Assembly (NCBI RefSeq): GCF_030418125.1
Contig: NZ_JAUHTR010000017.1
Coordinates: 1 to 64,000 of the forward strand
Direction of reading: 5' to 3'
DNA: 64,000 nt
DNA from: Fictibacillus fluitans
GTDB taxonomy: Bacteria > Bacillota > Bacilli > Bacillales > Fictibacillaceae
This document shows, piece by piece, positions 9,951-20,350 of this stretch. Numbering within the stretch: position 1 is the first letter of the stretch; every line of letters starts with the position of its first letter. The position numbers were made by a program, and so were the translations under genes. The notes under the pieces were generated by a model. It saw nothing but the letters and a program-made list of their open reading frames with translations. It was not told the DNA's origin and searched no databases.

Positions 9951-10427
9951 ATGAGAGGTAAAGGAAGTTTTTCAGGTATTGTGCTGCTGGGGATTGGACT
10001 CTTTTTCCTTGCACAGCAAATGAAAGTTACATATGTTGCACCCTATTTAACATGGCCCACATTTTTGATTATCATTGGGTTGGCTTTTCTCGTACAAAGT
10101 TCGGGGGGAAAGGATGGCGCAAGTTCGTTTTCTGCCATACTGCTTTTGGGACTGGGCATTCATTTTCACGCCATCCATCATATCGACAGCTGGCCGAATG
10201 AGCCGGCAACCATCATCCTGATTATCGGTCTTGCTTTTATATATATGTACAAGCAGGCAAAGGAAGGCCTGCTGCCAGGGATCGTACTGATCGCGATCGC
10301 TGCATGGAATTTCTTCAATAAGTCACAGACACCGTCAATCAAGGAATGGTTTTCTTCCGTGGAAGGATTCTGGCCGTTTGTTCTTATTGCGGCCGGTGCG
10401 TATTTTGTCTTTATCAAAAAAAAATAA
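9951..10427 (+). CDS. ysxD: Small four-helix membrane protein, LiaI/LiaF-like (YsxD position)
   Basis: 158-aa membrane protein with three to four hydrophobic helices; the repeating motif WPTFLIIIGLAFLV and WPFVLIAAGAYFVF is typical of the LiaI/LiaF-type transmembrane domain (DUF5668-like). Function unknown; the name rests mainly on position between hemA and ysxC. The ATG at 9951 follows GGAGG by 5 nt and is preferred over the adjacent ATG (9948). It is transcribed towards ysxC and shares a terminator with it. Confidence 0.75.
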   Translation: MRGKGSFSGIVLLGIGLFFLAQQMKVTYVAPYLTWPTFLIIIGLAFLVQSSGGKDGASSFSAILLLGLGIHFHAIHHIDSWPNEPATIILIIGLAFIYMYKQAKEGLLPGIVLIAIAAWNFFNKSQTPSIKEWFSSVEGFWPFVLIAAGAYFVFIKKK

Positions 10428-10454
10428 ACCAGAGCCCAGGCTCTGGTTTATTTT
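10422..10454. terminator. Bidirectional terminator between ysxD and ysxC
   Basis: A perfect stem AAATAAACCAGAGCC / GGCTCTGGTTTATTT with a 2-nt loop, A-tract on one side and T-tract on the other. It includes the stop codons of both convergent genes, which are only 20 nt apart. Confidence 0.85.
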
Positions 10455-11035
10455 TGTATATAACTCTGAATGGTGCTCCATGCTGCATCTTTCCCGTGTC
10501 CTGTTTCCGAGGAAAACAGAAGCAGCGGATCATCCGGTTTCTTTTTTAACGTGTCGCGTACGACCTTCAAATGCTTTTCCCACTTTCCTTTTGGGATCTT
10601 GTCGCATTTGGTGGCCACGACAATGACCGGGATATCATGATATTTCAGCCAGTCATACATGATTACGTCATCCTTGGATGGCGCATGTCGTAGATCAACC
10701 AGCTGAACGACAGCCTTAAGCTGGGGCCTTTCCATGATATAGCGTTCGATCATTCTTCCCCAGGCTTCTCTTTCTGTCTTCGACACCTTGGCAAATCCAT
10801 AACCCGGCACATCCACAAAATAGAGCTGCTCATTAATAATGTAAAAATTGAGCGTCTGGGTTTTTCCAGGCCGTGAAGAGGTGCGGGCCAGGTTCTTGCG
10901 GGCAATCATCTTGTTAATGAAGGATGATTTTCCGACGTTAGAACGTCCTGCAAGACCAATCTCGGGAAGCTGGTCTTCTGGATATTGTTCTGGTTTAACG
11001 GCTGATATTACAATGTCTGCTTTTGTTACTTTCAT
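10448..11035 (-). CDS. ysxC: Ribosome-assembly GTPase YsxC/EngB
   Basis: Essential P-loop GTPase needed for late assembly of the 50S subunit. The 195-aa protein shows G1 [13 protein letters not shown]3 DVPGYG and G4 TKCDK, with the length of the family. The ATG overlaps the lonA stop (ATGA), so the two are cotranscribed and coupled, as in B. subtilis. Confidence 0.96.
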   Translation of the reverse strand: MKVTKADIVISAVKPEQYPEDQLPEIGLAGRSNVGKSSFINKMIARKNLARTSSRPGKTQTLNFYIINEQLYFVDVPGYGFAKVSKTEREAWGRMIERYIMERPQLKAVVQLVDLRHAPSKDDVIMYDWLKYHDIPVIVVATKCDKIPKGKWEKHLKVVRDTLKKKPDDPLLLFSSETGHGKDAAWSTIQSYIQK

Positions 11036-13356
11036 TTATTATCTCCTACTAAGGCATGTTTTAACACTTCATCCAGGTGGGACACCGGAATAAAGGCAAG
11101 GCTGCTACGGACGCTTTCCGGGATATCATCAATGTCTTTTTCATTTTCTTTTGGCATGATGACCGTCTGGATTCCCGCCCTGTGGGCGCTGAGGGATTTT
11201 TCCTTTAATCCGCCAATTGGGAGTACGCGTCCACGCAAGGTAATTTCACCGGTCATCCCCACATCCTTGCGCACCGGCTTTCCTGAAAGGGCTGAGACCA
11301 GTGCTGTGGCAATCGTAATTCCTGCTGAAGGCCCGTCCTTTGGTGTTGCTCCTTCAGGCACGTGAATATGAATATCGGTTTTCTCATAAAAGTCAGGGTC
11401 AATATCAAACTCTTTTGCTCTTGACCGGACATAACTGAGCGCCGCCTGTGCGGACTCCTTCATGACATCTCCGAGCTTTCCGGTCAAAATGAGTTTTCCT
11501 TTTCCCGGTGTAAGGGCCACTTCAATGGAAAGTGTATCCCCGCCGGCTGTGGTATAAGCAAGCCCGGTCGCTGCACCCACCTGGTCCTCCATCTCCGCCT
11601 GTCCATAACGGAATCGGGGTTTGCCAGTGTAGTCCTCCAGGTTGCGGGCCGTAATGGTTACCCTTTTTTTCTCACCGGATACCAGCTGTTTGGCTGCTTT
11701 TCGGCAAAGCCCCGCAATCTGCCTTTCCATGCTTCTTACGCCGGCTTCCCTTGTATAATTGCGGACCAGTTTCAGGATGGCATCCTCTTTCAGCTGAAAC
11801 TGTGATTTTGCCAGGCCATGTTCTTTTAACTGCTTGGGAATAAGGTGATTCTTGGCGATATGCACCTTCTCCACTTCCGTATAACCAGCGATCGAAATAA
11901 TTTCCATTCGGTCGAGAAGCGGTCCTGGAATGGTTGTCAGACTGTTGGCTGTTGTAATGAACATCACTTTTGATAAATCATATGGTTCTTCGATGAAATG
12001 ATCGGAAAACGAATTGTTCTGTTCCGGATCAAGCACTTCGAGTAATGCAGAGGATGGATCTCCCCTGAAGTCATTGGACATCTTGTCGATTTCATCCAGC
12101 AGGAAGACCGGATTAATGGTGCCCGCCTTTTTCATACCCTGAATCAGACGGCCCGGCATTGCTCCCACATAGGTCCTTCGATGGCCGCGGATTTCCGCTT
12201 CATCACGTACACCGCCAAGCGAGATGCGGACAAAGTTTCTTCCGATGGCCTTGGCAATGGAACGGGCCAGAGATGTCTTACCTACCCCCGGCGGGCCGAC
12301 CAGGCAAAGAATGGGTCCTTTAAGTGAATTGGTCAGCTGCTGAACAGCGAGGTACTCGAGGACCCGTTCTTTTACTTTCTCAAGTCCATAGTGGTCTTCA
12401 TTAAGGATTTTCTCAGTCCTTTTAATATCCAGCTGATCTTTCGTCTCTTTGGTCCAGGGCAAATTGATCAGCCAATCAATATAATTGCGGATTACAGCAC
12501 TTTCCGCCGATGAGCCAGGCATCTTCTCGTAACGGTCCAGCTCTTTCAAGGCGATTTCCATTATATTTTCAGGCATATCCGAGTCTTCAATACGGTCTCT
12601 TAAGCTTGAGATCTCGCCTGTTTTGCCTTCTTTATCCCCAAGTTCCTTCTGAATCGCCTTCATTTGCTCGCGAAGGTAATATTCCTTCTGCGTTTTTTCC
12701 ATTGCTTTTTTGACGCGCTGCCCGATTTTTTTCTCAAGGCCCAGCACTTCTTTTTCATTATTCAAAATTGAGATAAGATGATTTAAGCGGTCCTTTACTT
12801 CATTGATTTCAAGAATATGTTGTTTTTCTTTTATTTTCAATGAAAGATGAGAGGAAATGACATCTGCCAGCCGGCCTGGTTCCTCGATATCTTGAACGGA
12901 TGCGAGGGTTTCCGGAGTCACTTTTTTGGATAAGTTTATGTACTGCTCGAATTGCTGAAGAGCTGTCCTCATAAGGGCTTGTATTTCCAAGTCCTTTTCG
13001 CCCTGATCTTCCATCAGTTCTACTTCAACTTCCAAGTACTCTTCCCGATCGATAAATTGGGTAATCTTACCGCGCTGAATGCCTTCTACGAGCACACGAA
13101 TGGTCCCGTTCGGCAGCTTTAACATCTGATTGACTTTTGAAAGGGTACCAATTTCATATATTTGTTCTCCGCTCGGGTCTTCAACAGCGACTTCCTTTTG
13201 TGTAGAAAGGAAGATATGCTGATCATCAAGCATTACTTGCTCTAATGCCTGTACTGATTTTTCCCTTCCTACATCAAGGTGAAGCACCATGGTGGGGTAC
13301 ACCAGCAGGCCGCGAAGAGGAAGGAGGGGAAGGATGCGGGTAGTTTTTTCGTCCAT
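11032..13356 (-). CDS. lonA: ATP-dependent protease LonA
   Basis: Cytosolic AAA+ serine protease that degrades misfolded and regulatory proteins. N-terminal LON substrate domain ([13 protein letters not shown]), central AAA+ domain with Walker [12 protein letters not shown] and Walker [10 protein letters not shown], and C-terminal protease domain with catalytic Ser in PKDGPSAG and catalytic Lys in [10 protein letters not shown]. 774 aa, full length. ATG 13356 is chosen: GGAGG lies 8 nt upstream, whereas the GTG three codons earlier abuts the ribosome site. Confidence 0.97.
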   Translation of the reverse strand: MDEKTTRILPLLPLRGLLVYPTMVLHLDVGREKSVQALEQVMLDDQHIFLSTQKEVAVEDPSGEQIYEIGTLSKVNQMLKLPNGTIRVLVEGIQRGKITQFIDREEYLEVEVELMEDQGEKDLEIQALMRTALQQFEQYINLSKKVTPETLASVQDIEEPGRLADVISSHLSLKIKEKQHILEINEVKDRLNHLISILNNEKEVLGLEKKIGQRVKKAMEKTQKEYYLREQMKAIQKELGDKEGKTGEISSLRDRIEDSDMPENIMEIALKELDRYEKMPGSSAESAVIRNYIDWLINLPWTKETKDQLDIKRTEKILNEDHYGLEKVKERVLEYLAVQQLTNSLKGPILCLVGPPGVGKTSLARSIAKAIGRNFVRISLGGVRDEAEIRGHRRTYVGAMPGRLIQGMKKAGTINPVFLLDEIDKMSNDFRGDPSSALLEVLDPEQNNSFSDHFIEEPYDLSKVMFITTANSLTTIPGPLLDRMEIISIAGYTEVEKVHIAKNHLIPKQLKEHGLAKSQFQLKEDAILKLVRNYTREAGVRSMERQIAGLCRKAAKQLVSGEKKRVTITARNLEDYTGKPRFRYGQAEMEDQVGAATGLAYTTAGGDTLSIEVALTPGKGKLILTGKLGDVMKESAQAALSYVRSRAKEFDIDPDFYEKTDIHIHVPEGATPKDGPSAGITIATALVSALSGKPVRKDVGMTGEITLRGRVLPIGGLKEKSLSAHRAGIQTVIMPKENEKDIDDIPESVRSSLAFIPVSHLDEVLKHALVGDNK

Positions 13357-13419
13357 TGAACACACCTCCGAATACTGCTAACTGTATTGAATGATTTCAA
13401 ATCCGTGCAGCCCATTTTT

Positions 13420-13449
13420 ATAGTATGGCAATTCTTTGTAAAATGCCAA
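13420..13449 (-). promoter_or_regulatory. Candidate sigma-A promoter of lonA
   Basis: TTGGCA (13444–13449), 18-nt spacer, TACTAT (13420–13425) on the minus strand, about 65 nt before the lonA ATG. The 198-bp lonB–lonA gap has no clear terminator hairpin, so read-through from lonB is possible. Confidence 0.45.
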
Positions 13450-13554
13450 AAGCAGCCGAAGAAATTTCTACAGCCTTTGTACAATTCTACCCATAAAGGA
13501 CGGTTTTGTCTAATCACAGCTTGTTTTTGGGCTATCGAAAGGAAAGCCCCCTCT

Positions 13555-15228
13555 TCAAACGGATTTTGGAGGGGACTGTAAAAATGCAGACGCTGGAATC
13601 GCCTGTTGATTTTCTTTATCCAGTTCAGGAAATGCATGCTGAAATACTTGTGTTAACTTTGTGACCGGAATGATCTCAATTCCCTCAATTTCTCTTAGAA
13701 TGGCCTGATCATTGTCTTTAGGAATGATGACTTTTTTTACACCGGCCAATTTCGCCGCGAGAACCTTTGCCATAACTCCACCAACCGGCTTCACTTTTCC
13801 ATGAACACTTATTTCACCTGTCATTGCCAGTTCATTGTCAATCGGCAGATCATGCACAGCCGAATAAATGGAAGTGGCAATGGCAATTCCGGCGGATGGG
13901 CCGTCTACAGGGCCGCCGCCAGGAAAATTCACATGAATATCATACAGTGAGGCATCTACGTTCATCTTCCTCAAAACGGTGAGAACGTTCTCAGCTGATC
14001 CTTTTGCCAGACTTTTTCTTCTGATTGATTTTGAATTATTGCCGATCGATTCTTCTTCAACAATACCTGTTATAGTAAGCGTACCCTGTTTTTTCGCGGG
14101 CAAAACGGTAACTTCAATTTCTAGAAGGGCTCCGCTGTTTGGCCCATAAACAGCCAGTCCGTTGACCAGCCCGACTTTTGGCCTGTCTGCAATCTTGGTC
14201 TCGGGACGGGGAGTCATCTGACTGGAATGGATCACCCACTCCATATCCGATTTTTTAATAAAATCTCTGTCCTCTGTGATCGCCAGTCCTGCTGAAATTT
14301 GCATCATATTTACTGCTTCCCGGCCATTTTTTGCATATTGGGCAAGAAGCTCCAACGTTTCGTCATCAACTTTCATGCTGACCTTATCTGCTGCTTTTTT
14401 TGCGATTTGCTGAATTTCTGGTGACTGTAAATCTCTGAAGAATACTTCAAGACACCTTGAACGGATGGCGGGAGGAATTTCATCTGGTGTACGTGTCGTC
14501 GCACCAATGAGCCTGAAATCTGCCGGGAGCCCATTTTGAAAAATATCATGGATGTGTGTTGGGATTGTTGTATTTTCTTCATTATAATAAGCACTCTCAA
14601 GAAAAACTTTGCGGTCTTCGAGCACTTTTAGAAGCTTGTTCATTTGAATCGGATGCAGTTCTCCTATCTCATCGATAAAAAGAACCCCACCGTGGGCATT
14701 GGTGACTGCTCCCTGCTTGGGCTGCGGAATTCCCGCCTGTCCCATTGCCCCTGCTCCCTGATAAATAGGATCGTGGACAGAACCGATTAATGGATCGGCA
14801 ATGCCGCGCTCATCAAACCTGGCAGTAGTGGCATCAAGCTCCACAAATACCGCTGCCGGACGGAATGGTGAGTTACGGTTCCGCTTCGCTTCCTCAAGAA
14901 CAAGCCGTGCTGCTGCAGTTTTTCCCACTCCAGGCGGTCCATAGACGATAACATGCTGCGGATTTGGTCCACAGAGAGCTGCATGAAGCGCCTTGATGCC
15001 GTCTTTCTGGCCGACAATATCTGCAAATGTTCCAGGACGCACGCGCTCGGAAAGCGGTTCTGTTAATGAGATAGAGCGCATTTTTCGCAGTTGATCCATT
15101 TCTTTTCTTGACTCTTTATCTATACTCACTTTTTGGGTACGCTGATTTTTCAACAAGTTCCAAAAGTAAAGTCCAATCACGATTCCAAAGAAAAGCTGAA
15201 TGAGTAAAGCAATTCCAGTCCAGTTCAT
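13555..15228 (-). CDS. lonB: Membrane-anchored Lon-like protease LonB
   Basis: Second Lon-type protease of spore formers, located in the forespore in B. subtilis. A single N-terminal membrane helix (residues ~4–24) replaces the large LON domain. AAA+ domain with Walker [10 protein letters not shown] (96–104) and Walker B GVLFIDEIGEL, then a protease domain with Ser in GPVDGPSAG and Lys in GGVMAKVLAA. 557 aa, typical. A sigma-F-type promoter lies upstream. The ATG has a GGGAGGAAGAA ribosome site. Confidence 0.95.
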   Translation of the reverse strand: MNWTGIALLIQLFFGIVIGLYFWNLLKNQRTQKVSIDKESRKEMDQLRKMRSISLTEPLSERVRPGTFADIVGQKDGIKALHAALCGPNPQHVIVYGPPGVGKTAAARLVLEEAKRNRNSPFRPAAVFVELDATTARFDERGIADPLIGSVHDPIYQGAGAMGQAGIPQPKQGAVTNAHGGVLFIDEIGELHPIQMNKLLKVLEDRKVFLESAYYNEENTTIPTHIHDIFQNGLPADFRLIGATTRTPDEIPPAIRSRCLEVFFRDLQSPEIQQIAKKAADKVSMKVDDETLELLAQYAKNGREAVNMMQISAGLAITEDRDFIKKSDMEWVIHSSQMTPRPETKIADRPKVGLVNGLAVYGPNSGALLEIEVTVLPAKKQGTLTITGIVEEESIGNNSKSIRRKSLAKGSAENVLTVLRKMNVDASLYDIHVNFPGGGPVDGPSAGIAIATSIYSAVHDLPIDNELAMTGEISVHGKVKPVGGVMAKVLAAKLAGVKKVIIPKDNDQAILREIEGIEIIPVTKLTQVFQHAFPELDKENQQAIPASAFLQSPPKSV

Positions 15229-15257
15229 TTCTTCCTCCCAAATTTTTTTTATGATCC

Positions 15258-15287
15258 TAGTATCTCCGAGTGTCGGGAGGACTAAAC
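15258..15287 (-). promoter_or_regulatory. Sigma-F-type promoter of lonB
   Basis: Minus strand GTTTA (15283–15287), 15-nt spacer, GGAGATACTA (15258–15267). The -10 fits the sigma-F consensus GGNNANANTR fully and the -35 differs from GYATA at one base. The position ~30 nt before the ATG and the forespore expression of lonB in B. subtilis agree. Confidence 0.7.
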
Positions 15288-15345
15288 AGAAAAAAATAGA
15301 AATGGAAAAAACTTGAACCGAACCACATAATCCCTTTAAACGAAA

Positions 15346-15376
15346 TAAAAAAACCAGCCCTCGGGCTGGTTTTTTA
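15346..15376 (-). terminator. clpX terminator
   Basis: Stem AACCAGCCC / GGGCTGGTT with a 2-nt loop, flanked by T-runs on both strands, directly after the clpX stop. Confidence 0.88.
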
Positions 15377-15381
15377 CGTTA

Positions 15382-16656
15382 TTATGCACTTTCCTTTGGC
15401 GTTTCTTTTTTTGGTTCAACAATGGTTCCATCCTCAAGCTCAAGTTTCGGAGGAACTTTATCAGAAACGGTTTCTTTTGTAATAATGCACTTGGCCACGT
15501 CTTCACGGGAAGGAAGCTCAAACATAACATCGAGCATCATTCCTTCAATGATGGAACGAAGACCACGAGCCCCGGTTTTACGCTCAATCGCCTGGTTGGC
15601 AATTTCGGAGAGCGCTTCTTCCGTGAATTCAAGTTCAACTCCATCGAGGTCAAGAAGCTTTTGATATTGCTTAACCAGTGCGTTTTTCGGCTTGGTAAGA
15701 ATTTCAACCAATGCCTCCTCATCAAGAGGAGTCAGACTTGCAGTAACAGGAAGACGTCCGATAAATTCCGGAATCAAACCGAAACGAAGCAAATCCTCCG
15801 GCAATACTTTTGCAAGGTATTCTCCTGCCTTTAATTCCGCCTGTCTTGATTCGGAACTGAATCCAATTACTTTTTTGCCGAGACGGCGCTTAATGATTTG
15901 TTCGATGCCATCAAACGCTCCACCGCAAATGAAGAGAATGTTGGTAGTGTCGATTTGGATAAACTCCTGATGAGGATGTTTTCTTCCGCCCTGCGGAGGA
16001 ACACTTGCAACCGTACCTTCAAGAATTTTCAGAAGCGCCTGCTGAACACCCTCCCCTGAAACATCACGGGTAATGGATGGATTTTCAGACTTTCTGGCAA
16101 TCTTATCGATCTCATCGATGTAGATAATGCCTTTTTCAGCTTTTTCCACATCATAATCAGCGGACTGAATCAATTTAAGCAAAATATTCTCTACGTCTTC
16201 CCCGACATACCCTGCTTCTGTTAAAGATGTAGCATCGGCAATGGCAAACGGCACATTGAGAATCCGAGCCAGGGTCTGAGCCAGTAAAGTTTTACCGCTA
16301 CCTGTCGGCCCGATCATGGCTATATTACTTTTCGCCAATTCAACTTCATCCGATTTGTGGGAAGAGTTAATACGTTTGTAATGGTTATACACCGCAACGG
16401 AAAGAGATTTTTTCGCCTGTTCCTGGCCAATGACATACTCGTCGAGAATCTTGCGGATTTCCATTGGTTTTGGAACTTCTTTTAGTTCTACATCCTCTTC
16501 TGTACCCAGTTCTTCTTCCACAATCTCGGTACAAAGCTCGATGCATTCATCACAAATATATACACCTGGTCCTGCTACCAGTTTACGAACTTGATCTTGT
16601 GTTTTTCCACAAAAGGAACACTTAAGCTGCCCTTTTTCGTCATTGAATTTAAACAA
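15382..16656 (-). CDS. clpX: ClpX, ATPase subunit of the ClpXP protease
   Basis: AAA+ unfoldase that delivers substrates to ClpP. N-terminal zinc-binding domain with Cys13, Cys16, Cys35 and Cys38; Walker [14 protein letters not shown]; pore loop GYVGEDV; Walker [11 protein letters not shown]; ClpP-docking loop KVIGFSS. The TTG at 16656 is the likely start: it lies 5 nt after AGGGGTGA and gives the family N-terminus ([12 protein letters not shown], 424 aa). The GTG at 16665 is part of that ribosome site. Confidence 0.96.
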   Translation of the reverse strand: MFKFNDEKGQLKCSFCGKTQDQVRKLVAGPGVYICDECIELCTEIVEEELGTEEDVELKEVPKPMEIRKILDEYVIGQEQAKKSLSVAVYNHYKRINSSHKSDEVELAKSNIAMIGPTGSGKTLLAQTLARILNVPFAIADATSLTEAGYVGEDVENILLKLIQSADYDVEKAEKGIIYIDEIDKIARKSENPSITRDVSGEGVQQALLKILEGTVASVPPQGGRKHPHQEFIQIDTTNILFICGGAFDGIEQIIKRRLGKKVIGFSSESRQAELKAGEYLAKVLPEDLLRFGLIPEFIGRLPVTASLTPLDEEALVEILTKPKNALVKQYQKLLDLDGVELEFTEEALSEIANQAIERKTGARGLRSIIEGMMLDVMFELPSREDVAKCIITKETVSDKVPPKLELEDGTIVEPKKETPKESA

Positions 16657-17046
16657 TGAAATCACCCCTAAACCTTAAATTGAATGAAACCATTTACCTG
16701 TTCATCATCTGATGCATGAATGCTTGTTTCATTACTGTGTGAGCTTGAACTTGTGCTGCACGCTGATTTCATTTCCGCAAGTTTATGTATTGGATTGTAT
16801 CATATTACCCCTTTGAAACGGAAATAAAAACCCTTCATTGGCATTTAATAGTATGTATTAGCAAAAATGGACTGTTTTCGATGTGTTTTATAAGTATTAA
16901 CCTTATGGCTTATTTTAAAACCTGAATCAGAAAAATAAAGCCTTTAAAAAAGTTTCCATAAAAAAACCGCTTTTCCTGCCAGTCCGATAAATAATTATAT
17001 AAAACAAGGCACGAAAATTTCGTGCCTTGTCAGACCTTACTTAATA
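16657..17046 (-). promoter_or_regulatory. clpX upstream region
   Basis: 390 bp between tig and clpX. It holds the tig terminator (17003–17031) and an AT-rich clpX leader. The best promoter candidate is an extended -10 TGATACAAT on the minus strand (16794–16802), which leaves a leader of about 140 nt; the matching -35 is poor. I see no CtsR tandem heptads, riboswitch or ORF. Confidence 0.4.
17003..17031 (-). terminator. tig terminator
   Basis: Perfect palindrome CAAGGCACGAAA / TTTCGTGCCTTG followed on the minus strand by TTTTATAT, 16 nt after the tig stop. Confidence 0.88.
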
Positions 17047-18342
17047 TTATGCAACTGTTTTGCTGTTCTCCACTAAAAGATCAATTGCTTTTCTGATTTT
17101 CAGATCAGCAGCTACAGCGTCATTTCCGCCTTGCATTGCAAGCATTTGCGTGATTTTCTCAACATCCATGTTGTACATTTCAGCCATTTTCTTAAGCTCT
17201 TCATTGATTTCTTCTTCAGTAGCTTCAATGTTTTCCGCCTCGGAAATTGCTTCAAGTACAAGGTTTGTTTTCACACGTTTTCCAGCATCTTCTTTCATTT
17301 GCTCACGAAGGGCAGCTTCGTCTGTGCCAGAGAACTGGAAGTAAAGGTCAAGGTTCATGCCTTGCATTTGAAGACGTTGTCCAAACTCCTGAACCATACG
17401 GTCCAATTCAGTGTTGACCATTGCTTCCGGCACGTCTACTTCTGCATTATCAACGGCTTTGTCAACAACGGAATCACGAGTGTGGTGCTCACCTTCATGG
17501 TTTTTGCTCTCTTCCAGCTTTTTACGGATGCTGGCTTTAAGTTCTTCTACTGTTTCTACTTCAGCGTCAGCTTCTTTAGCAAACTCATCGTTCAGTTCAG
17601 GAAGCTGTTTTGTTTTGATATCGTGGATAGTAACTTTGAAAACAGCAGGCTTTCCAGCAAGCTCGGCTGCATGGTACTCTTCTGGGAAAGTAATTTCTAC
17701 TTCTTTTTCAGTACCTGCTTTATCGCCGATCAGCTGTTCTTCAAATCCAGGAATGAAAGAACCTGATCCGATTTCCAGTGGATAGTTTTCAGCTTTACCG
17801 CCTTCAAACGGCTCTCCGTCGACAAATCCTTCAAAATCGATAACTGCTGTATCTCCGTTCTCGACTTCTCCTTCTTCTTTTACAACAAGCTCAGCCTGCT
17901 GTTCCTGAAGACGCTTCACTTCATTGTCAACATCCTCGTCCGTTACAGTTGTATCAAATTCAGTTACTTCAAGGCCTTTGTAGTCGCCAAGCTTTACTTC
18001 CGGCTTTACTACAACTTTTGCTGTAAATACAAGGTTGCTGCCTTTTTCCATTGTTTCAATGTCCACTTCAGGACGGTCAACCGGCTCAATTCCTGTTTCT
18101 TCTACAGCTTGGCTGTATGCTTGCGGCAGGATAATATCAAGCGCATCTTGATACAGAGATTCAACCCCAAAACGCTGTTCAAACATCTTACGTGGAATCT
18201 TCCCTTTACGGAAACCTGGCACGTTTACCTGTTTAACCACTTTTTTAAACGCCTGGTCAAGGGCTGTATCTACTTCAGAAGCCTCAACTTCAATCGTTAA
18301 GACGCCTTGGTTACCTTCTAACTTTTCCCACTTTGCACTCAT
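17047..18342 (-). CDS. tig: Trigger factor, ribosome-bound chaperone
   Basis: Peptidyl-prolyl isomerase and chaperone at the ribosomal exit tunnel. N-terminal ribosome-binding domain with the signature-like [12 protein letters not shown] (GFRxGxxP contacts L23), FKBP-type domain in the middle (residues ~150–245), and a long helical, acidic C-terminal chaperone domain. 431 aa, full length. ATG with GGAGGGAACTTTGA upstream. Confidence 0.97.
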   Translation of the reverse strand: MSAKWEKLEGNQGVLTIEVEASEVDTALDQAFKKVVKQVNVPGFRKGKIPRKMFEQRFGVESLYQDALDIILPQAYSQAVEETGIEPVDRPEVDIETMEKGSNLVFTAKVVVKPEVKLGDYKGLEVTEFDTTVTDEDVDNEVKRLQEQQAELVVKEEGEVENGDTAVIDFEGFVDGEPFEGGKAENYPLEIGSGSFIPGFEEQLIGDKAGTEKEVEITFPEEYHAAELAGKPAVFKVTIHDIKTKQLPELNDEFAKEADAEVETVEELKASIRKKLEESKNHEGEHHTRDSVVDKAVDNAEVDVPEAMVNTELDRMVQEFGQRLQMQGMNLDLYFQFSGTDEAALREQMKEDAGKRVKTNLVLEAISEAENIEATEEEINEELKKMAEMYNMDVEKITQMLAMQGGNDAVAADLKIRKAIDLLVENSKTVA

Positions 18343-18405
18343 TCAAAGTTCCCTCCAACATTACGTATTTCATTGAAAATTTTACATTTTCTTTGCAACC
18401 ATTCC

Positions 18406-18433
18406 ATTATATCATAACCGACTTGTATTTCAA
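18406..18433 (-). promoter_or_regulatory. tig promoter
   Basis: TTGAAA (18428–18433), 16-nt spacer ending in TGA, TATAAT (18406–18411): a strong sigma-A promoter with extended -10, 64 nt before the tig ATG. Confidence 0.75.
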
Positions 18434-18456
18434 CAACGACCATTACCTGTTTGGGA

Positions 18457-19509
18457 TTAGTGATCTGAAAATTTATTGGGCCCAAACGTAAAGCGTTCAA
18501 TATCAAGCAGTTGCTCCACTGCTTTTTGCAGTGTTTCGGGATGGATCTCGATTTCTGATTCAAGCTCTTCACACGCGTCCATACCGCTCAATTTGCCTGC
18601 TGCACATTGCAGAGCATGAGACCAGAAAAAACGGTCCGCGGGTTCAGGAACCTGTGGATAAATTGCAAGTATGTAGTCCCACCAAATGGTAAGAGCAAAT
18701 TGTGACAAGGTTGGATTTTCCTGTTCCAGCCTGTCCTCCACTTCCTTTTTCACTTCGAGATTAAACGGTTCTTCGTAAACATCATGAAGCTCTTGTAAAG
18801 AGATCGAATACAACTGTCCAAACTTATGTAAAGTAACGGTTTCTTCCACATTCTTTGACTTCAGGTAATTAAGTGCCATCGTTTTAATTCCCGGGTGGCC
18901 CTCTTCATTGGCCAAAAATTCACGATAGACAGAAAGGGCTTCTTCCGGATCCATGTAGCTCAGCTGCTGCATGGCAATCCATTGATTATGTATTTCGCTG
19001 CTTGTCAGCATACTTCTGAGCGTTTCGATTTCTTGTTTCCTGTCTTCAGCCGGCTCGGGAGTAAATTCGACGCCAGGTTCGGGGTCTTCTGCCATTTTCC
19101 GGCTGAAATGAAGCAGCTGGTAAAAGGATTCAGCCTGGGCAGCCGGCAGCTGATGTTCCCCCAGCACAGCTTCCACCACAGAAACGACGGTATCGTATGC
19201 TGAAAGCTGAATAAGAACGGAAAGATAAATCTGCAAAACGTCAAAGTATTCCCCAATTCCCTGCTTAAGCATTCTCTCTGCTCTTGTCTTTGCCTCCTGA
19301 AGCTGGCCCAGTTCGATCAGGCTGAGCACAACCCCAAGATGGCCCTGTGGATGGCCGGGGTTCAATTCCAGCAGCTGAAGAAAACAGGATAGAGATTCCT
19401 TATAGTGTTTTGCTTTCAGGGAAGCCATTCCTTTTTCAAGCAAACGGGCAGGCAAATTAGGAAAAGGGACGACATTGCTTGGGTTTTTTCCTTTTTTTTC
19501 ATTAGCCAT
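18457..19509 (-). CDS. ysoA: TPR-repeat protein YsoA
   Basis: 350-aa soluble protein. The N-terminal part (residues ~20–110) has tetratricopeptide-like helices (LEKGMASLKAKHYKESLSCF, GHPQGHLGVVLSLIELGQ); the rest is helical and acidic. It holds the place of B. subtilis ysoA upstream of tig. Molecular function is unknown. It has its own promoter and seems to be monocistronic. Confidence 0.85.
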   Translation of the reverse strand: MANEKKGKNPSNVVPFPNLPARLLEKGMASLKAKHYKESLSCFLQLLELNPGHPQGHLGVVLSLIELGQLQEAKTRAERMLKQGIGEYFDVLQIYLSVLIQLSAYDTVVSVVEAVLGEHQLPAAQAESFYQLLHFSRKMAEDPEPGVEFTPEPAEDRKQEIETLRSMLTSSEIHNQWIAMQQLSYMDPEEALSVYREFLANEEGHPGIKTMALNYLKSKNVEETVTLHKFGQLYSISLQELHDVYEEPFNLEVKKEVEDRLEQENPTLSQFALTIWWDYILAIYPQVPEPADRFFWSHALQCAAGKLSGMDACEELESEIEIHPETLQKAVEQLLDIERFTFGPNKFSDH

Positions 19510-19542
19510 TAGGTTTATTCACTTCCAGTTTCTATTTGCATC

Positions 19543-19571
19543 AGTTTAACAGTTTAAAGACATAAACTCAA
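19543..19571 (-). promoter_or_regulatory. ysoA promoter
   Basis: TTGAGT (19566–19571), 17-nt spacer, TAAACT (19543–19548) on the minus strand, about 33 nt before the ysoA ATG. Confidence 0.55.
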
Positions 19572-19595
19572 GACGGATCACAGGCGGCCGATGAA

Positions 19596-19628
19596 AACAA
19601 CAAATCCTGCACAACCATGTGCAGGATT
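19596..19628 (-). terminator. Terminator of the ilv-leu operon
   Basis: Perfect 10-bp stem AATCCTGCAC / GTGCAGGATT with a 6-nt loop, followed on the minus strand by TTGTTGTTTTC. It lies about 115 nt after the leuD stop. Confidence 0.7.
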
Positions 19629-19744
19629 GCTGATATGGAACTATCATATGGGAAACCTGCCAACACGTTCAGTTTTGCAATGCTCCTCTTATCGTTCCCT
19701 TTTTCTCTTTCTTCAAACCTTTTTCTGTCCAAAAACTTAACGAC

Positions 19745-20350
19745 CTACAATTGAAGCTGTTTAGCTGATTGCTGCTGTTCTTCATAACGGCTGATGGCAT
19801 CCTCATATTTAAGGGTAATAGAAATTTCATCCCAGCCATTCTGAATCATCTCTTTCCAATATGGATCAAAAGGGAAAGAAGCCAGAACTTCCTCTCCGGA
19901 TAAAATCTCCTGTCTGTCAAGGCTGACCGTCAGCTTTTGGTCACCTGCTGCCACTCTGTCCTTCATGCTATTGATGGTTTCCGCAGGAAGCTTGATCACC
20001 AGGATCCCATTTTTTAATGAGTTATTATAGAAGATATCCGCATATTCCGGAGCAACGATGACTTTAAAGCCATAATCCTTTAAAGCCCATGGAGCATGTT
20101 CACGTGAAGATCCACAGCCAAAGTTATCGCCGGCCAGCAGAATTTCGGCTCCTGCTGCTTCAGGACGGTTCAATTCAAATTCCGGATTGAGCGAACCGTC
20201 ACGGTTGAAACGCCAGTCAAAGAATAAGTATTTTCCAAAACCGTTTCTTTCCACACGCTTTAAAAACTGCTTCGGTATGATTTGATCCGTATCCACATTG
20301 TCACGGTCAAGCACCGCCGCTGTTCCGGTAAATGTTTTAAATCCTGGCAT
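19745..20350 (-). CDS. leuD: 3-isopropylmalate dehydratase small subunit
   Basis: Swivelling-domain subunit of the LeuCD isomerase in leucine synthesis. Motifs: [48 protein letters not shown]. The ATG at 20350 gives 201 aa, the family length; the longer frame reading upstream is only out-of-frame leuC. The gene starts 14 nt inside the leuC 3' end, so translation is coupled. Confidence 0.96.
   Translation of the reverse strand: MPGFKTFTGTAAVLDRDNVDTDQIIPKQFLKRVERNGFGKYLFFDWRFNRDGSLNPEFELNRPEAAGAEILLAGDNFGCGSSREHAPWALKDYGFKVIVAPEYADIFYNNSLKNGILVIKLPAETINSMKDRVAAGDQKLTVSLDRQEILSGEEVLASFPFDPYWKEMIQNGWDEISITLKYEDAISRYEEQQQSAKQLQL

Noticed and set aside
9793-10014. 73-codon minus-strand ORF in the hemA–ysxD gap
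   Set aside because: No ribosome site and it overlaps the well-supported start of ysxD; content is AT-rich intergenic sequence.
17131-17766. 211-codon plus-strand ORF inside tig
   Set aside because: Phe- and Ser-rich reverse-complement shadow of the Lys/Glu-rich trigger factor gene.
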